Source: Cyclobacterium sp. SYSU L10401
Lineage (GTDB): Bacteria > Bacteroidota > Bacteroidia > Cytophagales > Cyclobacteriaceae
Direction of reading: 5' to 3'
DNA: 64,000 bases
Assembly (NCBI RefSeq): GCF_010993705.1
Contig: NZ_WOFO01000003.1
Coordinates: forward strand, 617,734 to 681,733
Positions within the stretch are counted from its first letter, which is position 1, and every line of letters begins with the position of its first letter. Shown one piece after another: positions 19,248-27,361 of the stretch. Under the pieces are notes generated by a model, which saw only the letters and a program-made list of their open reading frames with translations, searched no databases and was not told the origin of the DNA. The translations under genes were made by a program, and so were the position numbers.

Positions 19248-19338
19248 AATAAGAAAAGCTAACGATACAAAATAACAGCTAACCTACCATTATACATTAA
19301 ATGGAGAGCTGCTAAAACTTCCATAAATATAAAAAAAC

Positions 19339-19758
19339 ATGATCCGAGACCAACTTATTCCTGCACTAAAAGAAAAATACGGTGACACCTTTACGGTTGG
19401 TGAACCCAATGAATTTATAGCTCTCTTCCCCGCCAAACACGAAAAAGTAGGCCGCCTGATGCTGTATGAAGGGGAAGAATACCTCACCTTTGTCATCGAA
19501 AAGGTAGCCCACGACCATGTTTATTTCGATCCAAACGAGGAACAGGAAAAAATCGATCAGTCTGTGACTACCCAAACCATGGAGTTTTTGGATGATTTAT
19601 TCAATGACAGGATACTGATGGGCCTGGCCAAAGACCTAATGGGCACCTCGATCATGGCCTTAAAATGGGGCGAACCAAAAGATTTTATGCAACCCGGATT
19701 TGACTATTTTTTATGGTCCGGCCCTATTGGCGATATCACTGAAAATTCACAAAAATAA
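19339..19758 (+). CDS. Small acidic protein, paralogue of the 18526 gene
   Basis: The 139-residue protein is unrecognised but shares three blocks with the neighbour at 18526 (IALFPAKHEKVG, FLDDLFNDRIL, FMQPGFDYFLWSGPI). It starts almost at the homologous core and has no signal peptide. It lies 5 bases ahead of the 19764 lipoprotein gene, so the two are likely co-transcribed. Tandem duplication and divergence is the simplest origin of the pair. Confidence 0.8.
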   Translation: MIRDQLIPALKEKYGDTFTVGEPNEFIALFPAKHEKVGRLMLYEGEEYLTFVIEKVAHDHVYFDPNEEQEKIDQSVTTQTMEFLDDLFNDRILMGLAKDLMGTSIMALKWGEPKDFMQPGFDYFLWSGPIGDITENSQK

Positions 19759-19763
19759 GGCAA

Positions 19764-21929
19764 ATGAATTTACCCTTTTGGCATGATCAGAAAATCAAGG
19801 AATGGCTGGCACAAGCGATGGGACTGGCTACTGTTGTTCTATTTCTATTGACTTTTTTGGGGCTGTACTCCTGCGAAACAGACCAAATTGATGACCAGCC
19901 TGCTCCTCCCCCTGTTACTTTGGATGGGGGAACAGAAATTTTTCATATTTATAAATTCCAGGTTCCTGACTTGCCGGAAGATCAATCAGCCTTTACCGGT
20001 ACCCTCGGCGATCAAATGGTGCACTTGGGTAGGTATACGGATGATTCCCTGGTTTTCATTATTCCTATCATCCCGGAGGGAAACCACCTACTCAGCGTAA
20101 ACATAGCTGGGGAAAAGAAGCGATGGTCATTGGACATCCGGCACCCCATACTTGAAATAAACCTCAATGATTTTTATGAGGACCTGATGGGAAAAACAAA
20201 TGTCTTGCTCTCTCAAGCAGAAACCATCGAAAGCCTGTCGGAATTGTCCTCAGAATTTGAAAGCTGGATAAATACGTTTCAGGAAAATCTCCATGCACTC
20301 AGCGATCAGGAAAAAACAACGGTCCTGGGTGCCATGCAGCAGTTTACCTTCAGGCAGCTATTTCAAACCGATCAAATTGACCTGCTCCAATTGGATAATG
20401 TGGAAAACTTATCATCCGGCCGGGCAACCCTGGATTTCCACAACAACCTTTACGATCTGCAACAGTTAGCAATAATGAATCAATTTCCTGACCAACGGCT
20501 ATACAGCACCATGACATTGGGATTGGGTATGGGACTTTGGTACCGAAATGTACTGAATGAATACCTTTCCCATAAAATACTGGAATTTCCCATGCTTCGG
20601 GATATCAGCCTCTATAAAATTGACTCCGTTGATTTGGCTGAAGAACCCACTGAAAAACTATTTTTAGAATCAGGAGAGCATACCGTCTTTAGCCTCTATG
20701 CCCATTACCAAAATATAAATGAACAGGATTTAGGTTCAGAGGCATCCAGTAGCCATCATGATTTTGCTGAATTCATTGCAAATGCAGCCCCCTATAAAAT
20801 TCAATCGGTGCAATTGATCAATTCCTATCTGGAAACCTATTCACTCTCCTTGTCTGATTTAGCAAGCAATTTTATCCACACTTTGCCCCCACATGCGGAT
20901 AGGGTCCAAAGTAAATTAACGGCAAGCTTCTCAGTAGCACCACGGACTGAAATACTTGATGAAAGCACCTTTAGAATAAGGGAATTTGATTGGGTGGAAG
21001 GAGTACTCCAGCTAATGGTGGAGTCCCTGACCGGAAATGCGGTGGAATTTCCCTTGGAGGTACTGGTTGAAAACCCACAGTACCAATTTTTTAAACAGCT
21101 ATCCGTTATTGTACAGGTAAGTTGTCCAATTATTTTCCAATTTGTAATCGAGGAAGACCAACCGTCCCTAGATATGACTTTTGGTACCCCTCCCTATGTT
21201 TTGCATTGGTTGCAGGGTACGGGCAGCGAGAACCTATCCGATCTACCCCCAGGCCAATATGAAGTGGAAGTAGAAGATGCACTGGGCTGCAAAAGAAGCC
21301 TATCATTTACTATTCCTGAATTCGGAACTGTAGCAGATATTGAAGGAAATGAGTACCGTACCGTCAGGATTGGTGAACAATGGTGGATGGCTGAAAATCT
21401 GAGCGTAGGTAAATTCAATGATGGAACACCTATCGAACCATTAGAAAGTTCAGAAGAGTGGGTTGCTTTTGACGGTCCGGGGTACTCCTGGTACGACTAC
21501 GATCAGGAAGCTCACCAAAACTACGGGAAATTATACAATGCACAAACTGCTTGTTGTGCCATATGCCCGGAAGGATGGCGTTTACCTACCATTGACGATT
21601 GGACTCAACTAAGCCATCAGCTAGACCCCTTCCCTGCCGGTAAACTGAAACCAGAGAAAAGCTGGAATGAAGAGAATCTTGACAATACCAACTCAAGTGG
21701 GTTCTCAGCCTTACCTGCAGGTGGAAGAAAAATTGATGGGAGTTTTTTTGGAAAAGGTGATGCAACCTTTTACCTGACCCTAAACTCAAACAATAATCTG
21801 GCTGACGACCTGTTTCCCACGGTGGGGCCTGGTAAAAATGGCTTTGGTTTTCTATTGAACATGCCCGATTTTCATGGGTTTCCACAAATCTCTACCACCG
21901 CTTATTCCATTCGCTGTATAAAAGAATAG
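19764..21929 (+). CDS. Lipoprotein with C-terminal FISUMP domain
   Basis: The product has 721 residues. An N-terminal basic stretch and a hydrophobic segment end in the lipobox-like GLYSC (about residues 33-37), so the mature protein is probably lipidated. The middle part is unknown and rich in helices. The last ~200 residues (from about 523, VADIEGNEYRTVRIGEQWW) are a 'Fibrobacter succinogenes major paralogous' (FISUMP) domain, with WMAENL, YNAQTACC, CPEGWRLPT, GFSALPAGGR and a final YSIRCI. These domains occur in surface-exposed proteins of Bacteroidota and Fibrobacterota; the molecular role is not established. The gene is 5 bases behind the small paralogue gene at 19339. Confidence 0.85.
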   Translation: MNLPFWHDQKIKEWLAQAMGLATVVLFLLTFLGLYSCETDQIDDQPAPPPVTLDGGTEIFHIYKFQVPDLPEDQSAFTGTLGDQMVHLGRYTDDSLVFIIPIIPEGNHLLSVNIAGEKKRWSLDIRHPILEINLNDFYEDLMGKTNVLLSQAETIESLSELSSEFESWINTFQENLHALSDQEKTTVLGAMQQFTFRQLFQTDQIDLLQLDNVENLSSGRATLDFHNNLYDLQQLAIMNQFPDQRLYSTMTLGLGMGLWYRNVLNEYLSHKILEFPMLRDISLYKIDSVDLAEEPTEKLFLESGEHTVFSLYAHYQNINEQDLGSEASSSHHDFAEFIANAAPYKIQSVQLINSYLETYSLSLSDLASNFIHTLPPHADRVQSKLTASFSVAPRTEILDESTFRIREFDWVEGVLQLMVESLTGNAVEFPLEVLVENPQYQFFKQLSVIVQVSCPIIFQFVIEEDQPSLDMTFGTPPYVLHWLQGTGSENLSDLPPGQYEVEVEDALGCKRSLSFTIPEFGTVADIEGNEYRTVRIGEQWWMAENLSVGKFNDGTPIEPLESSEEWVAFDGPGYSWYDYDQEAHQNYGKLYNAQTACCAICPEGWRLPTIDDWTQLSHQLDPFPAGKLKPEKSWNEENLDNTNSSGFSALPAGGRKIDGSFFGKGDATFYLTLNSNNNLADDLFPTVGPGKNGFGFLLNMPDFHGFPQISTTAYSIRCIKE

Positions 21930-21983
21930 GGCAATAGAATTATCGGTTCATACATATTCAAGAACTGCAACTAAGCCCGATAT

Positions 21984-22676
21984 TCATCCAATCACATCAA
22001 AAGCATACGCATAAGTCAGCAATTCATTGGGCGAATGAATGTCCAGCTTTTGGTTGATCTTTTTCCGGTGTTGCTCCACAGTCCTCCGGCTGATAAATAA
22101 ACACTCGGCTATTTTGGGGTTGTTTTCCCCCATGGCAAGTCGCCTGAACACTTCCAGTTCCCGCTCAGTGAGGGTACTGAACTGGGCTTCATGATCCCTT
22201 TTGAACAATTCCTCGGCAATGATCCTTTTGATCTTGGTAGATAAAAAAACCTTTTTCTCCAAAGGAAGGATAAAGGAAAGATAACCTTCAAATAATTTTT
22301 TAGTCATGACCAGGCAGATGGCGTAGTTTTTTTCCCCGGGATGGTAAAACTGCTGGTAATTGGAATATACCTTTGAACTGCATTCATTCCTAAAATACAT
22401 TTTGATCCTTGGGAATTCGAAGTCGACGGTGTCGGGATGATACAGTTCCTCCGGGTTTTTCTTCTTAAGTGTTTCCATCCCTGCAGCATCCAGGCCCAGC
22501 CAGTTCCTTCCCCGCCGGTTTAAAAAAAGACATCGGAAATCCTTATTGCAATACTGCATGATTTCCCGGCTCATTTCTCCCACTTCCTCCATAGAATTAT
22601 CCTTGTCAATGATCATTTGCTTGAAATGATTCAATTGCTGCTGTTGCTGGTTTAATAAAGAAGGCAAAATCTCCAT
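21984..22676 (-). CDS. LuxR-type transcriptional regulator
   Basis: The C-terminal ~65 residues are a LuxR-type HTH: LTERELEVFRRLAMGENNPK, then IAECLFISRRTVEQHRKKI and KLDIHSPNELL. The N-terminal ~160 residues lack a phosphoacceptor receiver domain and look like a PAS-like sensor. The chosen ATG (22674-22676) begins MEILPSLLNQ and gives 230 residues; another ATG at 22722-22724 and a TTG at 22736 would lengthen it. It faces the same way as the response regulator and kinase genes upstream but is separated from them by about 350 bases, so it probably has its own promoter. The target genes are not visible; the FISUMP lipoprotein gene converges on it. Confidence 0.85.
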   Translation of the reverse strand: MEILPSLLNQQQQQLNHFKQMIIDKDNSMEEVGEMSREIMQYCNKDFRCLFLNRRGRNWLGLDAAGMETLKKKNPEELYHPDTVDFEFPRIKMYFRNECSSKVYSNYQQFYHPGEKNYAICLVMTKKLFEGYLSFILPLEKKVFLSTKIKRIIAEELFKRDHEAQFSTLTERELEVFRRLAMGENNPKIAECLFISRRTVEQHRKKINQKLDIHSPNELLTYAYAFDVIG

Positions 22677-23023
22677 CTTTGAAAAAGGGTTTAGGTTAAC
22701 ACAATACTTCCTAATTTGTCCCATTACATGAAACAATATAAGGTAGATCCGTTCTTTGAATGAATTGTTACCGAAATGATCGTAGGGTTTTCAAAAAACC
22801 ACCGGTGCTTTCTTCAAAGGGCATATGAGTACATCCACAAAAAGGTGTGGAACCGCAGTTGGTTATAATAGCTAGTCCTACCCAAAACAGTCAAACCAGT
22901 TTGAATAAAAGTAGGAAATCAAATCTTCAGGAAATGGTAGAATGACCTGTTTGCGATTTGAACGATATACCTTAAAATTAAATAAGAATAAATATCCTGA
23001 CAATCCCCTTTTGGGGTGATATT

Positions 23024-23668
23024 TTACTTGTTTAACCTGATTTTCTCCTGCAAAACTTTGGCAATGGCTTCTTTTCCGCATTGAACATGAAGCTTTTTGT
23101 AAATATTTCGCAGGTGCGACCTGCAGGTTTCATACGCCATGTGGAGTGTTGATGCGATGTATTTGACGGTATAGCCCTTTACCAGCAAACTGAGCACCTC
23201 TGTTTCCCGGGTGGTCAGAGAATACACCTCTTTTTGGGTACGGTGTTTTTTTCTAAAGGAATGCAAGACCTTTTGTGCGATGGTCGGCGACATGGGTACA
23301 CCTCCCATTTGTACATCATCTATCGCTTCAAATAATTTCAGGGGAGAAGTCTTTTTTAGCACATAGCCATCTGCTCCTGCACAAAGGCTATCAAACAATT
23401 TATCATCGTCTTCGAATTGGGTATACATCAAAATCGAAATGCCGGCATTAAGTTCCTTAATAATGGGGATTGCGGAGATTCCATCCAGTTTTGGCATATC
23501 AATATCCAGTATGACTACATCCGGTTTATCTTTCCTGATCACTTCTTTTACCTGAAGCACATCCCTGTAATTTCCAATTACCTCAAACTCAGGCCCACTC
23601 TCTAAAAGTGTACAAAGAGATGTTCTAAGTGCATCGTCATCCTCAAATAATACCAAACGCGTCGACAT
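23024..23668 (-). CDS. NarL/LuxR-family response regulator
   Basis: The 214-residue protein has an N-terminal receiver domain with the acidic FEDDD pocket (residues 8-12), the phosphoacceptor D55 in VVILDIDMP and a conserved Lys near KKTSP. A C-terminal LuxR HTH follows from about residue 150 (LTTRETEVLSLLVKGYTVK). It lies 80 bases downstream of the propeller sensor kinase on the same strand and is the expected partner for phosphotransfer. It most likely controls transport or surface-lipoprotein genes, but no target is evident in the sequence. Confidence 0.92.
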   Translation of the reverse strand: MSTRLVLFEDDDALRTSLCTLLESGPEFEVIGNYRDVLQVKEVIRKDKPDVVILDIDMPKLDGISAIPIIKELNAGISILMYTQFEDDDKLFDSLCAGADGYVLKKTSPLKLFEAIDDVQMGGVPMSPTIAQKVLHSFRKKHRTQKEVYSLTTRETEVLSLLVKGYTVKYIASTLHMAYETCRSHLRNIYKKLHVQCGKEAIAKVLQEKIRLNK

Positions 23669-23748
23669 GGTTAAAAATAGGTAACTAAAATATAACTATC
23701 AATCCCATAAAAGGGGGATATTGAATTTTGCAGGCCTTCAAACCTGGC

Positions 23749-26700
23749 TCACTTTCGATCAAGGATCCTGTATAGCCAATTGCTTTCAAAAGGTACCCAG
23801 ACTTCAGCAGTCGTTCCCTTTTCCTTCCGGGAGTGAAATTGTACCCATCCTTTCCATTTTTCCATACGAAACTGAATGTTTCGTATGCCATTTCTGAGAC
23901 TTTCCCCTGAGGTATCAAAACCGACCCCATTATCCACGACTTTTAAAGATATCCCATGTTTTTGTGGCACAATGGTTATGGTTACATAGGAAGCTTTCGC
24001 ATGTTTTCGGACATTGGTAAGCAACTCTTTGAAAACCATAAAAAGCTCTCTTCTTTTCTGCATGGACATTTTTTTTCTCCGAAAACCTGAACCCACGACG
24101 ATTTCGTAATTTATCCCGTCGTTCTCCAGGACTTCACTGGCATGGCGCCTCATGCGTGTAACAATATCAAGAAGGCTTTCGTCAGAAATCTTGATGTTCC
24201 AGACAATTTCATCCAGTGCCTCTGCAGAAAGTCTGGCTTCCCTGTCTATTTTCTCCAATGTGTCCATTGGGTCAGCTCCTTTAAGTTTGTTTTTTGAAAT
24301 AACGGATAGCAGGTGAATATTCGTAAGTTTGGATCCGATTTCATCATGAAGATCAGCAGAGATCGTATTTTTCACCTGTTGAATATGTATGATTTGATTA
24401 ACCCGGTATTTGTAGGTTCCGTAAAGAAGCAGTATTACCAGGAGCAATACAGCCAAAATAAACCACCATTCCAGCCAAAAGGGAGCCGCTATTGTAATGG
24501 TCAAAGCCGCTTGATGGGCTTTGTCATCAGGCGCTTTAGCAGACTTTACCAAAAACTGGTATTCTCCTGGCAACAAATTGGTGTAAGCAGTGTATTTTCG
24601 GTTTCCGGCCGCTACCCAATCCTCATCATATCCCTCAAGCTTGTAATAAAATGTGCTTTTATCGGGCGAAATAAAATCAAAAGCGGTGTAAGAAAAACCA
24701 AGGGAATGATCATAGTACTTGAGTTGTATTGAATTCTTATAGGTAATCAAGGTATCTGCCTGTACAGGAATATTGCCCACCATGACTTCTGTAAGCACCG
24801 TTTTCTTCGAATTGTCAGAAAAGACCAGGTGATCAGGGTCAAAATAGTTTAAACCACTAATGCCTCCAAAATACATGGTTCCCCTTTCCGAACGGTGAAA
24901 AGCACCGGTATTAAACTCAGGGCTTTGCAAGCCATCTGATACCGTATAGGCAGAAATTTGTCCGGATTGCAACTGATTGCGGGAAATTTGAAAGTTAAAC
25001 CGAAAAAGGCCCCGATTGGTGCTTGCCCAAATACAACTGTCGCTTTGCGGTAAGATTCCATAAATCACATTGTTGGGAAGACCATTTTCTTCATTCAGCT
25101 GTAGGGTATTTCCTGTTTCCAGGTGCGTCGCAAGTAAGCCTTCGCCCGAAGTACCAATCCAAAGCCATCCTTTATTGATATACAAACTCTTAACTACCGG
25201 CCGGGTGGTATCGGAAGGAGAAATATCAAGGTTAGTAAAGGTGCCTGTGTTGGTATTTACCAACTGTACACCATGGATTTTCTCAAACCCAACGGCAAGT
25301 GTACTGTCGTTTATGGCGATTATGCTTCTGATACTGTTTTCGTCCTGTTGCTGCAGGTGTACTGGTGTCTTGATAAACCTTTTTATCAGACCCTTATTTT
25401 TATCCAACAAAAGCAACCCCGCATCTCGGGTACCTAACCAATATTGACCCTGCCCATTTTCCAAAATGCACCAAATGGTATTATCCGGTATTCGTTCCGA
25501 TGCGATAGAGGCTTCTTTAAAAAATCTTTTCTTGATTTTTTTAGTAAACCTGTCAAGAATAATTAAGCCATTATCCTGAGTTCCAACCCAAACATCTCCT
25601 TTCTTATCCGACAGCAGGGAAACAACCCTATTTGGATTGCCAATGTTGGTATGAATCGGGGGTAAATAAATCGTTTCAAAATCCCTGCTAATGGGATCGT
25701 ACAACGTTAAACCCTGGCCTGAAGTGCCGATCCAAACCTTGCCGTCCTCACTTGTGGTTATGGATCTGATTTGGTCAATTGAGACATCTTTCGATACATT
25801 CTGATTGGTGATACGTCGAAAATTATTGAATTGCTTGTCATAATAGCTTACTCCTCCCCCATCTGTTCCAATCCAGATTCCCCCTTTTTTATCCTCGTAA
25901 ATAGATAATATATCCTGAAAACCAATTGAAAATGGATTTCGGATATCTGGCATCAAATTGATGAATGTAGCATCTTTTAAATCAATAATATAGAGGCCTT
26001 TACCATAGCTTCCTACCCAAAGCTGGTTCAGGTGATCAACATGAATGGCTTCTACAATTAAATCAGACGGAATCTGATCACCTTTGGAACCGGTGAATTT
26101 CTCAAAATTCTGCGATGATTGCCCCTTCCTGTATAGTCCCTCATTAAAAGTCCCTACCCAGAGGTTTCCTTCGCGGTCTTCTGTCATCACATGGGTATTA
26201 ATAGTTTCCAGGTACAATTCAGTTCCGGATGGTTTTACCTCTACTAATCCGGATTTGGTCAGAATCCAGAGATTTTCTTTGCTATCCTGGAAAAAGGTCC
26301 GGACCTCGCCGCTATTGAGATGCTCCTCTCCAAAAATGCGGACCTCCTCTTTCCTTGGATTGTAGCATAAAGCGCCTTCATTAAGCGTTCCAATCCATAA
26401 ATTTCCTTGAACATCAAAAAATAAATCAGTTGCCGGAGGAACGACGATATTCTCTTTACCAATCCGTTCTATTTCTTGAAATTCATGGGTAAATAGGTTG
26501 AGGACTTCAAGTTTTCCTCCTTTTGTGATTAACCATAATTCATGCCCGTTTGAGGCGAGTTTCCCCAGTTGGGTATTGTCAGGAGTGGTGATGTCATCAA
26601 AGAACTTTTTAAAAACCAGAAACTCATTTCCATCAAAACGGTTCAGGCCATCCTGAGTAGCAAACCAAATAAAGCCGGTGGTATCTTCTACCACGTCTAC

Positions 26701-26823
26701 CACACTATTTTGAGACAGGCCTTCCGAAATGGTAATATTTTTAAAGGTATAATCTCTTTGTTGGGCCCTAAGCGGACATAAACTGCAAAAAAGCAATATA
26801 AAAATGATGACAAAAGTTTTCAT
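23749..26823 (-). CDS. Periplasmic-propeller sensor histidine kinase (Reg_prop/Y_Y_Y, HisKA_3)
   Basis: The 1024-residue protein starts with a signal peptide ending near LRAQQ. A long two-component-regulator propeller follows, with repeats such as GFIWFATQDGLNRFDG, NLWIGTLNEG, GVWIGT-type and IWIGTDGGGVSYYD. Next come a Y_Y_Y domain, one transmembrane helix (EWWFILAVLLLVILLLYGTY) and a cytoplasmic HisKA_3 domain with phosphoacceptor H826 in SADLHDEIGSKLT. The C-terminal HATPase domain has FKELLTNVRKHA and VVDNGVGFD. It is a sensor of the kind often linked to polysaccharide or cell-surface cues, but unlike hybrid SusR-type sensors it lacks fused receiver and AraC domains; the receiver is the separate gene downstream. 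A TTG/TATATTTG promoter lies 30 bases upstream. Confidence 0.94.
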   Translation of the reverse strand: MKTFVIIFILLFCSLCPLRAQQRDYTFKNITISEGLSQNSVVDVVEDTTGFIWFATQDGLNRFDGNEFLVFKKFFDDITTPDNTQLGKLASNGHELWLITKGGKLEVLNLFTHEFQEIERIGKENIVVPPATDLFFDVQGNLWIGTLNEGALCYNPRKEEVRIFGEEHLNSGEVRTFFQDSKENLWILTKSGLVEVKPSGTELYLETINTHVMTEDREGNLWVGTFNEGLYRKGQSSQNFEKFTGSKGDQIPSDLIVEAIHVDHLNQLWVGSYGKGLYIIDLKDATFINLMPDIRNPFSIGFQDILSIYEDKKGGIWIGTDGGGVSYYDKQFNNFRRITNQNVSKDVSIDQIRSITTSEDGKVWIGTSGQGLTLYDPISRDFETIYLPPIHTNIGNPNRVVSLLSDKKGDVWVGTQDNGLIILDRFTKKIKKRFFKEASIASERIPDNTIWCILENGQGQYWLGTRDAGLLLLDKNKGLIKRFIKTPVHLQQQDENSIRSIIAINDSTLAVGFEKIHGVQLVNTNTGTFTNLDISPSDTTRPVVKSLYINKGWLWIGTSGEGLLATHLETGNTLQLNEENGLPNNVIYGILPQSDSCIWASTNRGLFRFNFQISRNQLQSGQISAYTVSDGLQSPEFNTGAFHRSERGTMYFGGISGLNYFDPDHLVFSDNSKKTVLTEVMVGNIPVQADTLITYKNSIQLKYYDHSLGFSYTAFDFISPDKSTFYYKLEGYDEDWVAAGNRKYTAYTNLLPGEYQFLVKSAKAPDDKAHQAALTITIAAPFWLEWWFILAVLLLVILLLYGTYKYRVNQIIHIQQVKNTISADLHDEIGSKLTNIHLLSVISKNKLKGADPMDTLEKIDREARLSAEALDEIVWNIKISDESLLDIVTRMRRHASEVLENDGINYEIVVGSGFRRKKMSMQKRRELFMVFKELLTNVRKHAKASYVTITIVPQKHGISLKVVDNGVGFDTSGESLRNGIRNIQFRMEKWKGWVQFHSRKEKGTTAEVWVPFESNWLYRILDRK

Positions 26824-26852
26824 CTTTGGATTTTAAACAACTTTCTGTATTT

Positions 26853-26882
26853 CAAATATAAAATATTTGAAATAATAGCCAA
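26853..26882 (-). promoter_or_regulatory. Bacteroidota-type promoter of the sensor kinase-response regulator pair
   Basis: Read on the minus strand, TTG (26880-26882) and TATATTTG (26853-26860) are separated by 19 bases. This fits the -33 TTG / -7 TAnnTTTG pattern known for the primary sigma factor of Bacteroidota. The kinase ATG begins 30 bases downstream. Confidence 0.6.
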
Positions 26883-26998
26883 GATAAAGCCGTTCAAAAA
26901 CCAAATATTCTTGAAATAAATATGGTTAATTTAGATAAAAACATTGTTTTTTATTGATATAATTCAATATGAAGAAATTTTTATATATATCAAAAAAA

Positions 26999-27321
26999 AC
27001 CACATAAGGCACTTAAGGGCATATTAGAGGGGTGTAAGATTAAAAATCACCCTTCCCTTGATTTAATAGAGGTTATTGTACAAAAAATAGGCAGCAAATA
27101 ATATTATTAAAAAAGTCTTATGTGTTCTCATGTGGTTAAAAAAAGAACCACATAAGGCACTTAAGGGCATATAAATGGAACCTGCAGCAACGAAATGGTT
27201 CTCCCCTTGGTTTAAAAAATTAGTATTGTACAGATTCCATATTAAAAATAATTCTATGTGCTCTCATGTGTCTTATGTGGTTTAAAAAGAACCATATAGG
27301 AGGCATTGAAGGGCAAATTAG
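26999..27321 (+). repeat. Dispersed intergenic hairpin repeat, copy B
   Basis: This ~320 bp copy holds AACCACATAAGGCACTTAAG twice (from 26999 and from about 27146) and TTATGTG/CTCATGTG/TTATGTGG blocks. The hairpin GTGGTT-A7-GAACCAC at about 27132-27150 is perfect. Unique spacers (AATAGGCAGCAAA and AACCTGCAGCAA) also occur in copy C at 30002-30312 in the same order and orientation. The two copies flank the lipoprotein gene at 27362-29893 as direct repeats. Confidence 0.8.
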
Positions 27322-27361
27322 AGGGCTTCAGGATAGAAAATGGACTGATTTTTATCCAAAT

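Noticed and set aside
26999-27321. CATGTG/TTATGTG repeats as a CRISPR array
   Set aside because: The repeats are uneven in length and spacing, the spacers recur in another copy, and no cas genes are present.
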